A DNA stretch of 64,000 nucleotides from Candidatus Skiveiella danica. GTDB lineage: Bacteria > Pseudomonadota > Gammaproteobacteria > Burkholderiales > Burkholderiaceae_C. The stretch is from positions 372,001 through 436,000 of the forward strand of contig JADKHE010000001.1 of assembly GCA_016721925.1 (NCBI GenBank), written 5' to 3'. A program made the translations under genes and the position numbers. Below the pieces are notes generated by a model. The model made no database searches. It was not told the origin of the DNA and worked only from the letters and a program-made list of their open reading frames with translations. This document shows positions 8,042 through 16,455 of this stretch, one piece after another; position 1 is the first letter of the stretch; each line of letters opens with the position of its first letter.

Positions 8042-8809
8042 ATGGCCAACATGAGTGTCCTCCTGCATGACATCGCTCCGCTGCCCAGCGACGCGGATCG
8101 CGCTGAGGCGGCCTTGCAGTTGCAGCAACGCCAGCAGCGACAGCAGACCCTGACCGATGCGCGCCGGGCGCTCGTGCTCGACGCCGCCCGTGCCGTGTTT
8201 GCCGAGCATGGCCTTGAGGGCGCCAGCATACGTGTGATTGCCAAGCGCGCCGGCTACACGGCTGGGGCCATCTATTCCTATTTCGACAGCAAGGAGGCGA
8301 TCTACGCCGCCTTGCTGCGGGAGTCGCTGGAGCGGCTCCAGCAGGCGGTGGATGCGGCGCGCGCCAGCCGGGCCAGCCCCGACCGGACGCTTGCGGCACG
8401 GGCCAGTGCCTGGTTTCACTTCTACGTCCGCAATCCGCGCGACCTCGATCTGGGCTTTTATCTGGTTCAGGGGCTGGCGCCGCGTGGCCTGACCAGCGAG
8501 CTTGATCGCGAACTCAATCAGCGGCTCCTGGCGGCCCTGCAGCCCTGCAAGGATGCCCTGCTGGCATTGGGTCTGGACGAGGCAATGGCCCAGGTTGAGA
8601 ACACCGCACTGTTTGCCCACGGCATCGGCCTGCTCTTGCTGCAGCATACCGGTCGCATCCGCCTGTTCGCTCAGGATGCCGAACCCCTGTTCCAGCGCTA
8701 TCTGCAGCATCTGCTGCTGCGGCTGGATCCGCAGGGTGCGGAGGTCCGGGCCGAAGGGTCGTTCGAGCCGGTGGCGCCTGCCAGCCAGCCGGATCTGTTC
8801 GGCCCCTGA
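8042..8809 (+). CDS. TetR/AcrR-family transcriptional regulator
   Basis: About 255 residues. An N-terminal helical lead of some 35 residues rich in Gln/Arg precedes the TetR DNA-binding domain (LDAARAVFAEHGLEGASIRV, then AKRAGYTAGAIYSYFDSKEAIY, about 50-95). The rest is the helical ligand domain. It is transcribed away from the AbfD/HpaB-family gene with a shared palindrome in the 125-base gap, so it is the likely repressor of that gene and of itself. ATG 8042 follows AGAGG by nine bases; TTG 8033 and ATG 8051 are in-frame alternatives. The ligand is unknown, an acyl-CoA or aromatic acid being reasonable guesses. Confidence 0.85.
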   Translation: MANMSVLLHDIAPLPSDADRAEAALQLQQRQQRQQTLTDARRALVLDAARAVFAEHGLEGASIRVIAKRAGYTAGAIYSYFDSKEAIYAALLRESLERLQQAVDAARASRASPDRTLAARASAWFHFYVRNPRDLDLGFYLVQGLAPRGLTSELDRELNQRLLAALQPCKDALLALGLDEAMAQVENTALFAHGIGLLLLQHTGRIRLFAQDAEPLFQRYLQHLLLRLDPQGAEVRAEGSFEPVAPASQPDLFGP

Positions 8810-8913
8810 CCGGCGGTGGGTCGCAAAGGCGCGCCTGGGCAGTGCTCGTGCCTGGTCCAGACTGCGACAATGCGGCCGTTGCCTTCACAGGCTGATCTAT
8901 TGAGGAAATTGCC

Positions 8914-9510
8914 ATGTTGCTCGAAGCCGCCGAATCCCAACTTGTGCTGGTGGACTACCAGGCCCGCCTGATGCCGGCCCTGTTCGAAAGCGAAGCGGTG
9001 CTCGCCAATGCGCTGCGCCTGGCGCAGCTGGCCCGCCTGATGCGCGTGCCGGTCTGGGGCACCGAGCAAAATCCCTCCAAGCTGGGCGAAAACGCGCCGG
9101 CGTTGCGCGCCCTGTGCGATCGCACGCTGGCCAAGATGCACTTCAGTGCGGTGGAGGAGGGCCTGGGCGAGTGGCTGCGCCCGCCGGCCAAGGCCCCTCA
9201 AGGCAATGCGCGCAGCCTGCCCAAGCACCTGCAGAAGCCGGCCGAGCCCGAGCGCGCCATGATCGTCATCGGCGGTTGCGAGGCCCATGTATGCCTGCTG
9301 CAGACCGCGCTGGACCTGCTGGAGGACGAGTTCGATGTGTGGGTGGTCACCGATGCCTGCACATCCCGCACCGAGCGCAACCGCGATGCCGCGTTCGACC
9401 GTCTGGCCGGCGCCGGCGCTGAACTGGTGACCACCGAGATGGTGGCTTTCGAGTGGCTTCGCACGGCCGAGCACCCCGACTTCAAGGCGGCGCAGGCGCT
9501 GATCAAGTAA
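8914..9510 (+). CDS. isochorismatase-fold cysteine hydrolase
   Basis: A 198-residue protein of the isochorismatase/nicotinamidase superfamily. The expected triad is visible: Asp in LVLVDYQ (near 14), Lys in LAKMHFSA (near 73) and Cys in GCEAHVCLL (near 128), the last after the cis-peptide GGCEAHV. It is typical of the short hydrolases related to YcaC. The substrate cannot be told from sequence. GAGGAAATTGCC precedes the ATG. It stands by itself between the TetR gene and prpE, so an operon is unlikely. Confidence 0.85.
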   Translation: MLLEAAESQLVLVDYQARLMPALFESEAVLANALRLAQLARLMRVPVWGTEQNPSKLGENAPALRALCDRTLAKMHFSAVEEGLGEWLRPPAKAPQGNARSLPKHLQKPAEPERAMIVIGGCEAHVCLLQTALDLLEDEFDVWVVTDACTSRTERNRDAAFDRLAGAGAELVTTEMVAFEWLRTAEHPDFKAAQALIK

Positions 9511-9742
9511 GGCGTGATGCGGCGGCGAGCCTGGCGCGGTTCCTGGAACTCGCAACGCGGGATCTGAGTTTCTCAACAAGTGCAAGCGCGCATCGGAGCG
9601 GTGATGCGGTGCGGGAGGCAGGGTGGTTTGCGTCAGAATCCAGCAAGCCCATCATGAATAATTATGAATTCAGAAGCGAGGCGGGGTGCCGTTGTAGGGT
9701 CGGCCCATCCGCTTTTATTGGTCGGGTAACGAGGAGACACGC

Positions 9743-11638
9743 ATGACGAACTACGCAGACTTTCACCGCCGTTCCATTGAAGACCGCGAAGGCTTCTGGT
9801 CCGAACAGGCCAAACTGGTGGACTGGCAGTCGCCGCCGCAGCAGGTTTGCGATTACAGCAACCCGCCGTTTGCCAAATGGTTCGTTGGCGGCACCACCAA
9901 CCTGTGCCACAACGCAGTGGACCGCCACCTGAAAGACCGCGCCGACCAGGCCGCGCTGATCTTCGTCTCCACCGAAACCAACCAGGAAAAGGTCTACACC
10001 TTCCGCGAACTGCACACCGAGGTGCAGCGCATGGCTGCCGTGTTGAAGGATCTGGGCGTGCAGAAGGGCGACCGCGTCCTGATCTACATGCCGATGATCC
10101 CTGAAGCCGCCTTTGCGATGCTGGCCTGCACCCGGCTGGGCGCCATCCACTCGGTGGTGTTCGGCGGCTTTGCCTCCGGCGCCCTGGCTTCGCGCATCGA
10201 GGATTCGGCGCCCCGCGTCATCGTCAGCGCCGATGGCGGCCTGCGCGGTGGCAAGGCGGTGGAATACAAGCCGCTGCTGGACGAGGCCATCCGCCTCTCG
10301 GCGCACAAGCCGGAATCCGTGCTGCTGGTCGATCGCCAGGTCGCGCCCATGCCCCTGGTCGAAGGCCGCGACCGCCTGTGGGGGCCGCTGCGCGAGAAAC
10401 ACCTGAACACCTCTGTGCCGTGTGAATGGGTCGATGCCACGCACCCCAGCTACACCCTCTACACCTCCGGCACCACCGGCAAGCCCAAGGGCGTGCAGCG
10501 CGACACCGGCGGCTACGCCGTGGCGCTGGCCGCGTCGATGAAGCACATCTACTGCGGCAACCCGGGCGAGACCTACTTCTCCACCTCCGACATCGGCTGG
10601 GTGGTGGGCCACAGCTACATCATCTACGGCCCGCTGATCGCCGGCATGGCGACCATCATGTACGAAGGCCTGCCGATCCGACCGGACGGCGGCATCTGGT
10701 GGAGCCTGGTCGAGAAGTACAAGGTCACCGTGATGTTCAGCGCGCCCACGGCCATCCGCGTGCTCAAGAAGCAAGACCCGGCGCTGCTCTCCAAATACGA
10801 CCTGTCCACGCTGCGCGCGCTGTTCCTGGCCGGCGAGCCGCTGGACGAGCCCACGGCGCAGTGGATCAGCGCCGGCCTGGGCAAGCCCATCATCGACAAC
10901 TACTGGCAGACCGAGACCGGCTGGCCCATCCTGAGCATCTGCAAGGGTGTGGACGATGCGGCCAGCAAGTTCGGCTCGCCCGGCAAGCCGGTGTACGGCT
11001 ACGACGTCAAGCTGCTCGACGACCAGACCGGTGAGGAACTCGCCGGCGGCGACGTCAAGGGCGTGGTCTGCGTCGAAGGCCCGCTGCCCCCGGGCTGCAT
11101 GCAGACCGTCTGGCGCGACGACGCCCGCTTTGTCAGCACCTACTGGAAACAGTTGTCCGGCAAGTGGGTCTACTCCACCTTCGACTGGGGCGTGCGCGAC
11201 AAGGACGGCTATTACTTCATCCTGGGCCGCACCGACGACGTGATCAACGTCGCCGGCCACCGCCTGGGCACCCGCGAGATCGAGGAGAGCATCGCCGGCC
11301 ACCCGAACATGGCCGAAGTGGCCGTGGTGGGCGTGGCCGACCAGCTCAAGGGCCAGGTGGCCATGGCCTTTGCCGTGGTCAAGGACGCCAGCCTGCTGAC
11401 CGATGAGGCCGCCGCGCTGAAGCTCGAAGGCGAGATCATGAAGCTGGTGGACCGCGACCTCGGCGCCGTGGCGCGCCCGGCGCGCGTGCGCTTCGTGACC
11501 GTGCTGCCCAAGACGCGCAGCGGCAAGGTGCTGCGCCGCGCCATCCAGGCCGTCTGCGAAAGCCGCGACACCGGCGACCTGACCACCATGGACGATCCGG
11601 CCGCGCTGCAGCAGATCAGGGACCTTGTGACGGGCTGA
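9743..11638 (+). CDS. prpE: propionyl-CoA synthetase
   Basis: A 631-residue adenylate-forming acyl-CoA ligase that activates propionate to propionyl-CoA through an acyl-AMP. Length and N-terminus (YADFHRRSIEDREGFWSEQA) match PrpE rather than acetyl-CoA synthetase. The P-loop-like YTSGTTGKPKGVQRD is near 248, the core YWQTETGWPI near 387, and the C-terminal domain has LGRTDDVINVAGHRLGT and the catalytic lysine in TRSGKVLRR (near 600). GAGGAGA lies nine bases before the ATG. It ends at an intrinsic terminator, so it is a single-gene unit. The methylcitrate cycle genes are not nearby. Confidence 0.95.
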   Translation: MTNYADFHRRSIEDREGFWSEQAKLVDWQSPPQQVCDYSNPPFAKWFVGGTTNLCHNAVDRHLKDRADQAALIFVSTETNQEKVYTFRELHTEVQRMAAVLKDLGVQKGDRVLIYMPMIPEAAFAMLACTRLGAIHSVVFGGFASGALASRIEDSAPRVIVSADGGLRGGKAVEYKPLLDEAIRLSAHKPESVLLVDRQVAPMPLVEGRDRLWGPLREKHLNTSVPCEWVDATHPSYTLYTSGTTGKPKGVQRDTGGYAVALAASMKHIYCGNPGETYFSTSDIGWVVGHSYIIYGPLIAGMATIMYEGLPIRPDGGIWWSLVEKYKVTVMFSAPTAIRVLKKQDPALLSKYDLSTLRALFLAGEPLDEPTAQWISAGLGKPIIDNYWQTETGWPILSICKGVDDAASKFGSPGKPVYGYDVKLLDDQTGEELAGGDVKGVVCVEGPLPPGCMQTVWRDDARFVSTYWKQLSGKWVYSTFDWGVRDKDGYYFILGRTDDVINVAGHRLGTREIEESIAGHPNMAEVAVVGVADQLKGQVAMAFAVVKDASLLTDEAAALKLEGEIMKLVDRDLGAVARPARVRFVTVLPKTRSGKVLRRAIQAVCESRDTGDLTTMDDPAALQQIRDLVTG

Positions 11639-11662
11639 TCGCCGCCAACGGTCCATTGAATG

Positions 11663-11699
11663 AAAAAGCCCCGCCACCTATCGGTCGCGGGGCTTTTTT
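11663..11699 (+). terminator. intrinsic terminator of prpE
   Basis: GCCCCGC and GCGGGGC form a seven-pair stem around CACCTATCGGTC, followed by TTTTTT and preceded by AAAAA. It lies 25 bases after the prpE stop. The A tract on the other side could let it also stop leftward transcripts. Confidence 0.85.
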
Positions 11700-11713
11700 C
11701 TTGCGTCAATAGT

Positions 11714-11750
11714 GATAGCAAACTATGACCATTTGACGCTGGGAAGTGGC
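11714..11750 (+). repeat. 37-bp dispersed repeat, copy 1
   Basis: This is one of seven copies of a 37-bp unit whose consensus runs GATAGC, about six variable bases, TGACCATTCGACGCTGGGA, then TGGGGC. This copy reads TGACCATTTGACGCTGGGA in its core. It sits between the prpE terminator and the DUF2784 gene and is followed by an A-rich tract. Confidence 0.75.
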
Positions 11751-11791
11751 CAAAAAAACTCAAAAATCCGGTGAAATACCCGCCGCAGCCC

Positions 11792-12214
11792 TCACGGCCC
11801 CGGCTTTCTGCGTTCCGGCGGGTATCGCCACCAGACCCCCGCCACCAGCAGGCCGAACAGCGAGTAAGCCGTGACAAAGACCCACGCGGGAGCCTCGTAG
11901 AACAGGATGCGCTGCACCCAGTGCGCGATGAATCCATCGTGGTAGGGCGCCGAGCCTGCCAGCGCGCGCAGCCACGATTCCAGCGTCGTCAGCGGGCAGG
12001 TAATGCCGAGCCAGGCCTGCCCCACGACCACCGCGATGGCGGCCAGGTGCGCGGCCCGAAACCACCACCGGTTGACCCACCGCCAGCCCAGCCGGTTGCC
12101 GGCCAGGATGAGCAGCAACCCGCCCACGTTGAACAACACGATGCCCAGGTGCGCCAGCAGCACCGCATCGGCCAGCAGCGCAGCCAGGGGTGGGGAGGGC
12201 AGTGTGGTGGTCAT
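11792..12214 (-). CDS. DUF2784 family membrane protein
   Basis: A 140-residue protein with four hydrophobic segments (about 12-38, 52-70, 95-112, 115-130). It matches the DUF2784 family: LADAVLLAHLGIVLFNVGGLLLI at the start, WVNRWWFRAAHL, GQAWLGITCPLTTLE and HWVQRILFYEAP are the conserved stretches. No function is known for the family. It is a small inner-membrane protein with no clear operon partner; mobB is upstream on the same strand, 76 bases away. Confidence 0.8.
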   Translation of the reverse strand: MTTTLPSPPLAALLADAVLLAHLGIVLFNVGGLLLILAGNRLGWRWVNRWWFRAAHLAAIAVVVGQAWLGITCPLTTLESWLRALAGSAPYHDGFIAHWVQRILFYEAPAWVFVTAYSLFGLLVAGVWWRYPPERRKPGP

Positions 12215-12290
12215 ACGGGCGTGGACGAACCCTCATCGGCATCCGGAAACACAAAGAAACTGGATTCTCTTGCTTCAACGGCCGTGCGGT

Positions 12291-12815
12291 TCAGCGCGGG
12301 GCGGCCTGTGCGAGCACGAAGTCAGCGATCGGTGCAGTCGCCGACAGGTCGAACCTCGCCAGGCCCGGCACCGTGGCTGCGATCTGCTGCGCAGCAGGCA
12401 AGGGTGTGTCGCTGGCCACCGCCACGATGCCCGGCCACTCGGGCCACAGCGGGGGCTTGCCAAGTGACGCGCGCCAGACTTCGAGCTTCGGAAAGTCGCC
12501 GTTCTTGAAACCCTCGATCAGCACCAGGTCGCACGCCTGCAGGCGGTCCAGCAGGTAGTCCAGCGGCGGCTCCTCGGCGCCGCGCAATTCATGCATCAGC
12601 GCCCAGCGGTCGTTGCCCAGCAGCAGCACCTCCATGCAGCCGGCCTCGCGCAGGCGAAACGAGTCCTTGCCCGGCCGGTCGATGTCGACCTGCTTCTTGT
12701 GGCTGTGCTTGATCAGCGACACCACCAGGCCGTGCCCGGTGATTTCGGGCACCAGCCGCTCCAGCAGCGTGGTCTTGCCCATGCCGGAATGCCCGGCGAT
12801 ACCGAAGATTTTCAT
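12291..12815 (-). CDS. mobB: molybdopterin-guanine dinucleotide biosynthesis protein MobB
   Basis: A 174-residue P-loop GTPase-like protein. Walker A is GHSGMGKTTL (near 8-17); the family's HSHKK (near 40), DSFRLREAG and LIEGFKNGDFPKLEVWR are present. MobB helps MobA attach GMP to molybdopterin, giving the bis-MGD cofactor used by enzymes such as the oxidoreductase encoded divergently 169 bases away. That pairing is probably functional. MobA and the moa/moe genes are not in the window. Confidence 0.92.
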   Translation of the reverse strand: MKIFGIAGHSGMGKTTLLERLVPEITGHGLVVSLIKHSHKKQVDIDRPGKDSFRLREAGCMEVLLLGNDRWALMHELRGAEEPPLDYLLDRLQACDLVLIEGFKNGDFPKLEVWRASLGKPPLWPEWPGIVAVASDTPLPAAQQIAATVPGLARFDLSATAPIADFVLAQAAPR

Positions 12816-12894
12816 GGTTCGTACAGAGGGAAAAGCCGCTCACGATGCATGCTGGAACGAGTCGGTACAGGGGGGGGTAAAAACCAAAAAGCCG

Positions 12895-12908
12895 TTGATT
12901 TGTATCAA
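12895..12908 (+). promoter_or_regulatory. FNR/Anr-type box upstream of the molybdoenzyme operon
   Basis: TTGATTTGTATCAA is a perfect match to the FNR consensus TTGAT-N4-ATCAA. It lies 77 bases before the start of the molybdopterin oxidoreductase. A promoter centred about 41 bases downstream would start near 12943, leaving a short leader before AGGAG and the ATG. This predicts induction when oxygen is scarce. Confidence 0.8.
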
Positions 12909-12984
12909 TGACGCATTTTGTCAGAGGGGGAAAGTTCAGCCCATCGCAAACGCGACGAATCCAAATTCCCACCAGGAGCATGGC

Positions 12985-15543
12985 ATGAGACTGACAAGAC
13001 GAACTTTCATCATGGCGTCGGGCATTTCCGCCGGGGCGCTGATGACCGGTTGCGCGGGCATGGCGCAGGCGCCGCTGCACAGCGCGTTGATCCCGCGCAA
13101 GGCCAAACCCAGCAGCCCTGCCACAGGGGATTGGGTGGCCAGCACCTGCCAGGGCTGTACCCAGTGGTGCGCGGTTCAGATCTACGTCCAGAACGGTCGG
13201 GCCACCCGGGTGCGCGGCAATCCGTTGTCCAAGACTAACCACGGCTATTGCTGCCCGCGCGGTCACCTGATTCCGCAGCAGATGTACGACCCGGACCGCA
13301 TCAAGGTGCCGATGAAGCGGACCAATCCGGCCAAGGGTCGCGGCGTCGATCCGAAGTTCGTGCCCATCACCTGGGACGAAGCGCTCAACATCGTGGCCGA
13401 CAAGATGATGGAACTACGCAAGGCCGGTGAACCCGAAAAACTCGTCTACATGCGGGGCCGGTATTCACCAACCTCGACGGATCTGCTGTACGGCACATTG
13501 CCAAAGATCTTCGGCACCGGTCAGTATTTCTCGCACAGCGCGATCTGCGCCGAGGCCGAAAAAATGGGCCCGGGCCTGACGCAGGGCTTCTTCGGCTACC
13601 GCGACTACGACCTGAGCAAGGCCGATTGCCTGGTGTGCTGGGGCACGGACCCGCTGGCGTCCAACCGCATGGTACCCAACGTGATGAACCAGTTCCCGGC
13701 CATCGTGAAGCGCGGCACTGTGATTGCTGTCGATCCGCGGCTGTCCAACGTGGCCGCCAAGGCGCACGAATGGCTGCCGATCAGCCCCGGCACCGATGGC
13801 GCGCTGGCGGGTGCCATCGCCCATGTGCTGCTGACCGAGGGCCTGTGGAACAAGGAGTTTGTCGGTGATTTCAAGGATGGCAAGAACCAGTTCGTGGCCG
13901 GCAAGGCCGTGGACGAGGCGGCCTTTGCGGAGAAGGAAACCTTCGGCTTGGTGAAGTGGTGGAACCTGGAACTGAAGGACCAGACACCCGCTTGGGGCGA
14001 AAAGGAATCCCTGATCCCCGCCGCGCAGATCGTGCGGGTGGCCCGTGCCATGGGCAAAGCCGCGCCGAAGACCGTGGTGTACATGGGCCCCGGCGTGGCC
14101 ATGACCCCGCGCGGCACCTACGCCGCCATGGCGGTGTACGCCCTCAACGGTCTGCTCGGCTCGATCGACGTGGAAGGCGGCGTGTGGCAAAGCCCCAGCG
14201 GCCCGCCTTTGGCAGCTTTCCCCAAGGCCGACGCCTATGTGGACGACATCGCGAAAAAGGGCAGTACCGGCAAGAAGCTCGACGGTCGCGGTGCCAAGGA
14301 CATGCCCGCCATGATGAATGCCCGTCCTGGCAGCGGCGTGGTCACCAACAACGTGGCAAACGGCATGTTGAAAGACCCCGGAGCCTGCAAGGTGTTCATC
14401 TCGTCCTGGTCCAACTTCGCCTTCTCGTGCACCGGCGCGGACCGCTGGGAGAAGGCCCTGGCCAAGGTGCCGTTCTTTGTGCACATGGTGCCGAACGCCT
14501 CGGAGATGACGATGTTTGCCGACATCGTGCTGCCCTCGACTTTCAACTCGGCCGAAGGCTGGTCCATCGTCACCAACATGGGCAACGGCTACGCCTACGC
14601 GTCGATCCAGCAAGGTGCGGTGAAACGCCTGTGGGACGTCAAGCAGGAAGAGACCGAAGTGATGTGGCTGCTGGCCGAAAAACTCAAGGCCAAAGGTTTT
14701 GCCAACCTGTTCGACTACTACTCGAAGGAGTTCAAGGACCCCGAGACCGGCAAGGCGCCCACCACCGCACTGGAGTTCAGCGAGATTGCCGCCAAGATGA
14801 CGAGCGCGCCGATCTGGAAGGCGAAGGAACCGCTCAAGGGCGATGCGCCGATCAATGGCTGGGCTGACTTCAGGAAGAAGGGCATGTTCAGCGGCCCGAA
14901 GTACACGCTGAAAAAGGGCTGGGGCGGCAAGTTCGCCACAGTCACCAAGAGATTCGAGTTCTACAGCGAGACGCTCAAGAAAGGCCTGCTTGAACACGCC
15001 AAGAAATACGAGACCACGCCCGACGACATCCTGGCGGTCAGCGGCTACGTGGCGCGCGGCGAGGTGGCCTTTGTGCCGCATTACGAGACGGTCAAGCGCC
15101 ACGGCAGCGTCGGGGACTATCCATTCGCCTTCATCGACTACAAGTCCCGCCTGAACCGTGAGGGCCGTTCGCAGAACACGCCCTGGTACCAGGAGTTCAA
15201 GAAGGTTGATCCCGGCGATGTGTCCTGGACCGACGTGGTCAAGATGAACCCGGTCGATGGCGCCAAGCTGGGCCTCAAGAGTGGCGACACGGTCAAGATC
15301 ACTTCGGTGAGCGGCACGATTTCGTGCGAGCTCAAGCTGTGGGAGGGCGTGCGCCCCGGCACCGTGGCCAAGTGCTACGGCCAGGGCCACTGGGCCTATG
15401 GCCGCGTGGCGGCCAAAGACTTTGCGAAAGCCATTCCCCGGGGTGGCAACAACAACGAAATCCTGGTCGATGACTACGACCGGCTGAGTGGTGCGACCGC
15501 CCGCAACGGCGGCTTCACCGGTGTTCGGATCCAGAAGGCCTGA
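12985..15543 (+). CDS. Tat-exported molybdopterin oxidoreductase, ArrA/ArxA-like catalytic subunit
   Basis: About 852 residues, the length of ArrA. The Tat signal RRTFIMASG is followed by a lipobox-like TGCAG. The [4Fe-4S] motif CQGCTQWC ends in CCPRGH. The active-site region has GRYSPTSTDLLYG, then SHSAICAEAEK and GYRDYD. His, Ser, Cys (Mo ligand) and Lys here, plus the Tyr of GYRDYD, keep the spacing I recall for the arsenate-binding residues of ArrA. The TDLLYG and KMGPGL details may suit ArxA better. It should carry bis-MGD and act in the periplasm. An FNR box upstream and a ferredoxin and TorD downstream support anaerobic use. ATG 12985 follows AGGAG by six bases; the longer frame upstream is not coding. 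Substrate (arsenate, arsenite or a sulfur/selenium oxyanion) is inferred. Confidence 0.8.
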   Translation: MRLTRRTFIMASGISAGALMTGCAGMAQAPLHSALIPRKAKPSSPATGDWVASTCQGCTQWCAVQIYVQNGRATRVRGNPLSKTNHGYCCPRGHLIPQQMYDPDRIKVPMKRTNPAKGRGVDPKFVPITWDEALNIVADKMMELRKAGEPEKLVYMRGRYSPTSTDLLYGTLPKIFGTGQYFSHSAICAEAEKMGPGLTQGFFGYRDYDLSKADCLVCWGTDPLASNRMVPNVMNQFPAIVKRGTVIAVDPRLSNVAAKAHEWLPISPGTDGALAGAIAHVLLTEGLWNKEFVGDFKDGKNQFVAGKAVDEAAFAEKETFGLVKWWNLELKDQTPAWGEKESLIPAAQIVRVARAMGKAAPKTVVYMGPGVAMTPRGTYAAMAVYALNGLLGSIDVEGGVWQSPSGPPLAAFPKADAYVDDIAKKGSTGKKLDGRGAKDMPAMMNARPGSGVVTNNVANGMLKDPGACKVFISSWSNFAFSCTGADRWEKALAKVPFFVHMVPNASEMTMFADIVLPSTFNSAEGWSIVTNMGNGYAYASIQQGAVKRLWDVKQEETEVMWLLAEKLKAKGFANLFDYYSKEFKDPETGKAPTTALEFSEIAAKMTSAPIWKAKEPLKGDAPINGWADFRKKGMFSGPKYTLKKGWGGKFATVTKRFEFYSETLKKGLLEHAKKYETTPDDILAVSGYVARGEVAFVPHYETVKRHGSVGDYPFAFIDYKSRLNREGRSQNTPWYQEFKKVDPGDVSWTDVVKMNPVDGAKLGLKSGDTVKITSVSGTISCELKLWEGVRPGTVAKCYGQGHWAYGRVAAKDFAKAIPRGGNNNEILVDDYDRLSGATARNGGFTGVRIQKA

Positions 15544-15575
15544 ACGCCCATCACCCACTCAAGGAGAAAGACATC

Positions 15576-16391
15576 ATGACAAGACTTGGTATGGTCATTG
15601 ACCTCGCAAAATGCAATGGTTGCGGCGCCTGCGCCTTCGCCTGCAAGGCTGAGAACAACACCCGTGACCGCGGTCACGAGCAGAGTTTCAACTGGGCTGA
15701 CTTCCTGATGAAGACCGAGGGCATCTTCCCGAAAACCACGCATAGTGTGATCCCGGTGCTGTGCAACCACTGCTCGGATGCGCCCTGCGTCAAGATCTGC
15801 CCGGGCAACCCGGAGAAGGCTGGCAACCCCACCAAGGATCCGAATGGAAAGCCCTGGAAGGCGATGTACAAGACGCCCGAAGGCATCACCCTGCACGACC
15901 CGGCGCTGTGCGTCGGTTGCGGCGACTGCCAGAAGGCCTGCCCCTACAGCCAGGAGAAGCTCGGCCCGAGCAGCCTGGACGGCGGCTCTTACAGCGTGAT
16001 CAGCCTGAACCCTGCGGACGAGAACCCGCAGCCGCGCTGGGCCGACAAGACTTCCGCCATCCCCGGCTGCACCGCCTCGGGCGCCGAAATCGCGGCCCTG
16101 GCCGGCGCCATGCCGCCCATGCTCAACGCCTGGAAAGGTGGCGATCTGCAGCCCGTGCGATCGGACGACGTGGTTGAAAAATGCACCTTCTGCTACCACC
16201 GCGTGATGAACGGCCTGCAACCCGCCTGCGTGGACGCCTGCCCGGCCCAGGCCCGCATCTTCGGTGACCAGGAAGACCCGGCCAGCCAGGTCTCGATGCT
16301 CCTGAAGAACGAAAAGTCTTTCCGGCTACAGGAAGACAAGGGCACCCGGCCCAACGTGCATTACATTGGCAAATACAGCCCGCGCGCCTGA
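15576..16391 (+). CDS. four-cluster ferredoxin electron-transfer subunit (ArrB/ArxB-like)
   Basis: A 271-residue partner of the upstream molybdoenzyme. Four cysteine groups are visible: CNGCGACAFAC (near 13-23), CNHCSDAPCVKIC (near 68-80), CVGCGDCQKAC (near 111-121) and CTFCYHRVMNGLQPACVDAC (near 207-226), consistent with four [4Fe-4S] clusters carrying electrons to or from the active site. The opening MTRLGMVIDLAKC is typical of the DmsB/ArrB family. It has no signal peptide and would be exported with the Tat-tagged subunit. No NrfD/DmsC-type membrane anchor follows, so the electron partner must be elsewhere. AAGGAGA precedes the ATG. Confidence 0.88.
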   Translation: MTRLGMVIDLAKCNGCGACAFACKAENNTRDRGHEQSFNWADFLMKTEGIFPKTTHSVIPVLCNHCSDAPCVKICPGNPEKAGNPTKDPNGKPWKAMYKTPEGITLHDPALCVGCGDCQKACPYSQEKLGPSSLDGGSYSVISLNPADENPQPRWADKTSAIPGCTASGAEIAALAGAMPPMLNAWKGGDLQPVRSDDVVEKCTFCYHRVMNGLQPACVDACPAQARIFGDQEDPASQVSMLLKNEKSFRLQEDKGTRPNVHYIGKYSPRA

Positions 16392-16414
16392 ACGACACGG
16401 TGAATGGCACTTCG

Positions 16415-16438
16415 GGGGCCGGTCAGCCGGCCCCTTTT
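16415..16438 (+). terminator. hairpin with T tract between ferredoxin and TorD genes
   Basis: GGGGCCGG and CCGGCCCC form an eight-pair stem with a four-base loop, followed by TTTT. It lies 23 bases after the ferredoxin stop and before torD. It would reduce transcription of the chaperone gene relative to the structural genes, or protect the upstream message. Confidence 0.65.
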
Positions 16439-16455
16439 CCATTTGAGGAATGACT

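Noticed and set aside
12613..12984. An upstream extension of the molybdoenzyme reading frame
   Set aside because: It runs through mobB and the FNR box; the Tat signal and ribosome-binding site fix the start at 12985.
12985..15543. Aerobic arsenite oxidase AioA
   Set aside because: There is no Rieske subunit beside it, the Fe-S motif is the four-Cys type, and the residues match the ArrA/ArxA branch.
13465..15558. A 697-residue open frame opposite the molybdoenzyme gene
   Set aside because: It mirrors codon bias of a GC-rich gene; the sequence has no family features, and the sense frame has clear motifs throughout.
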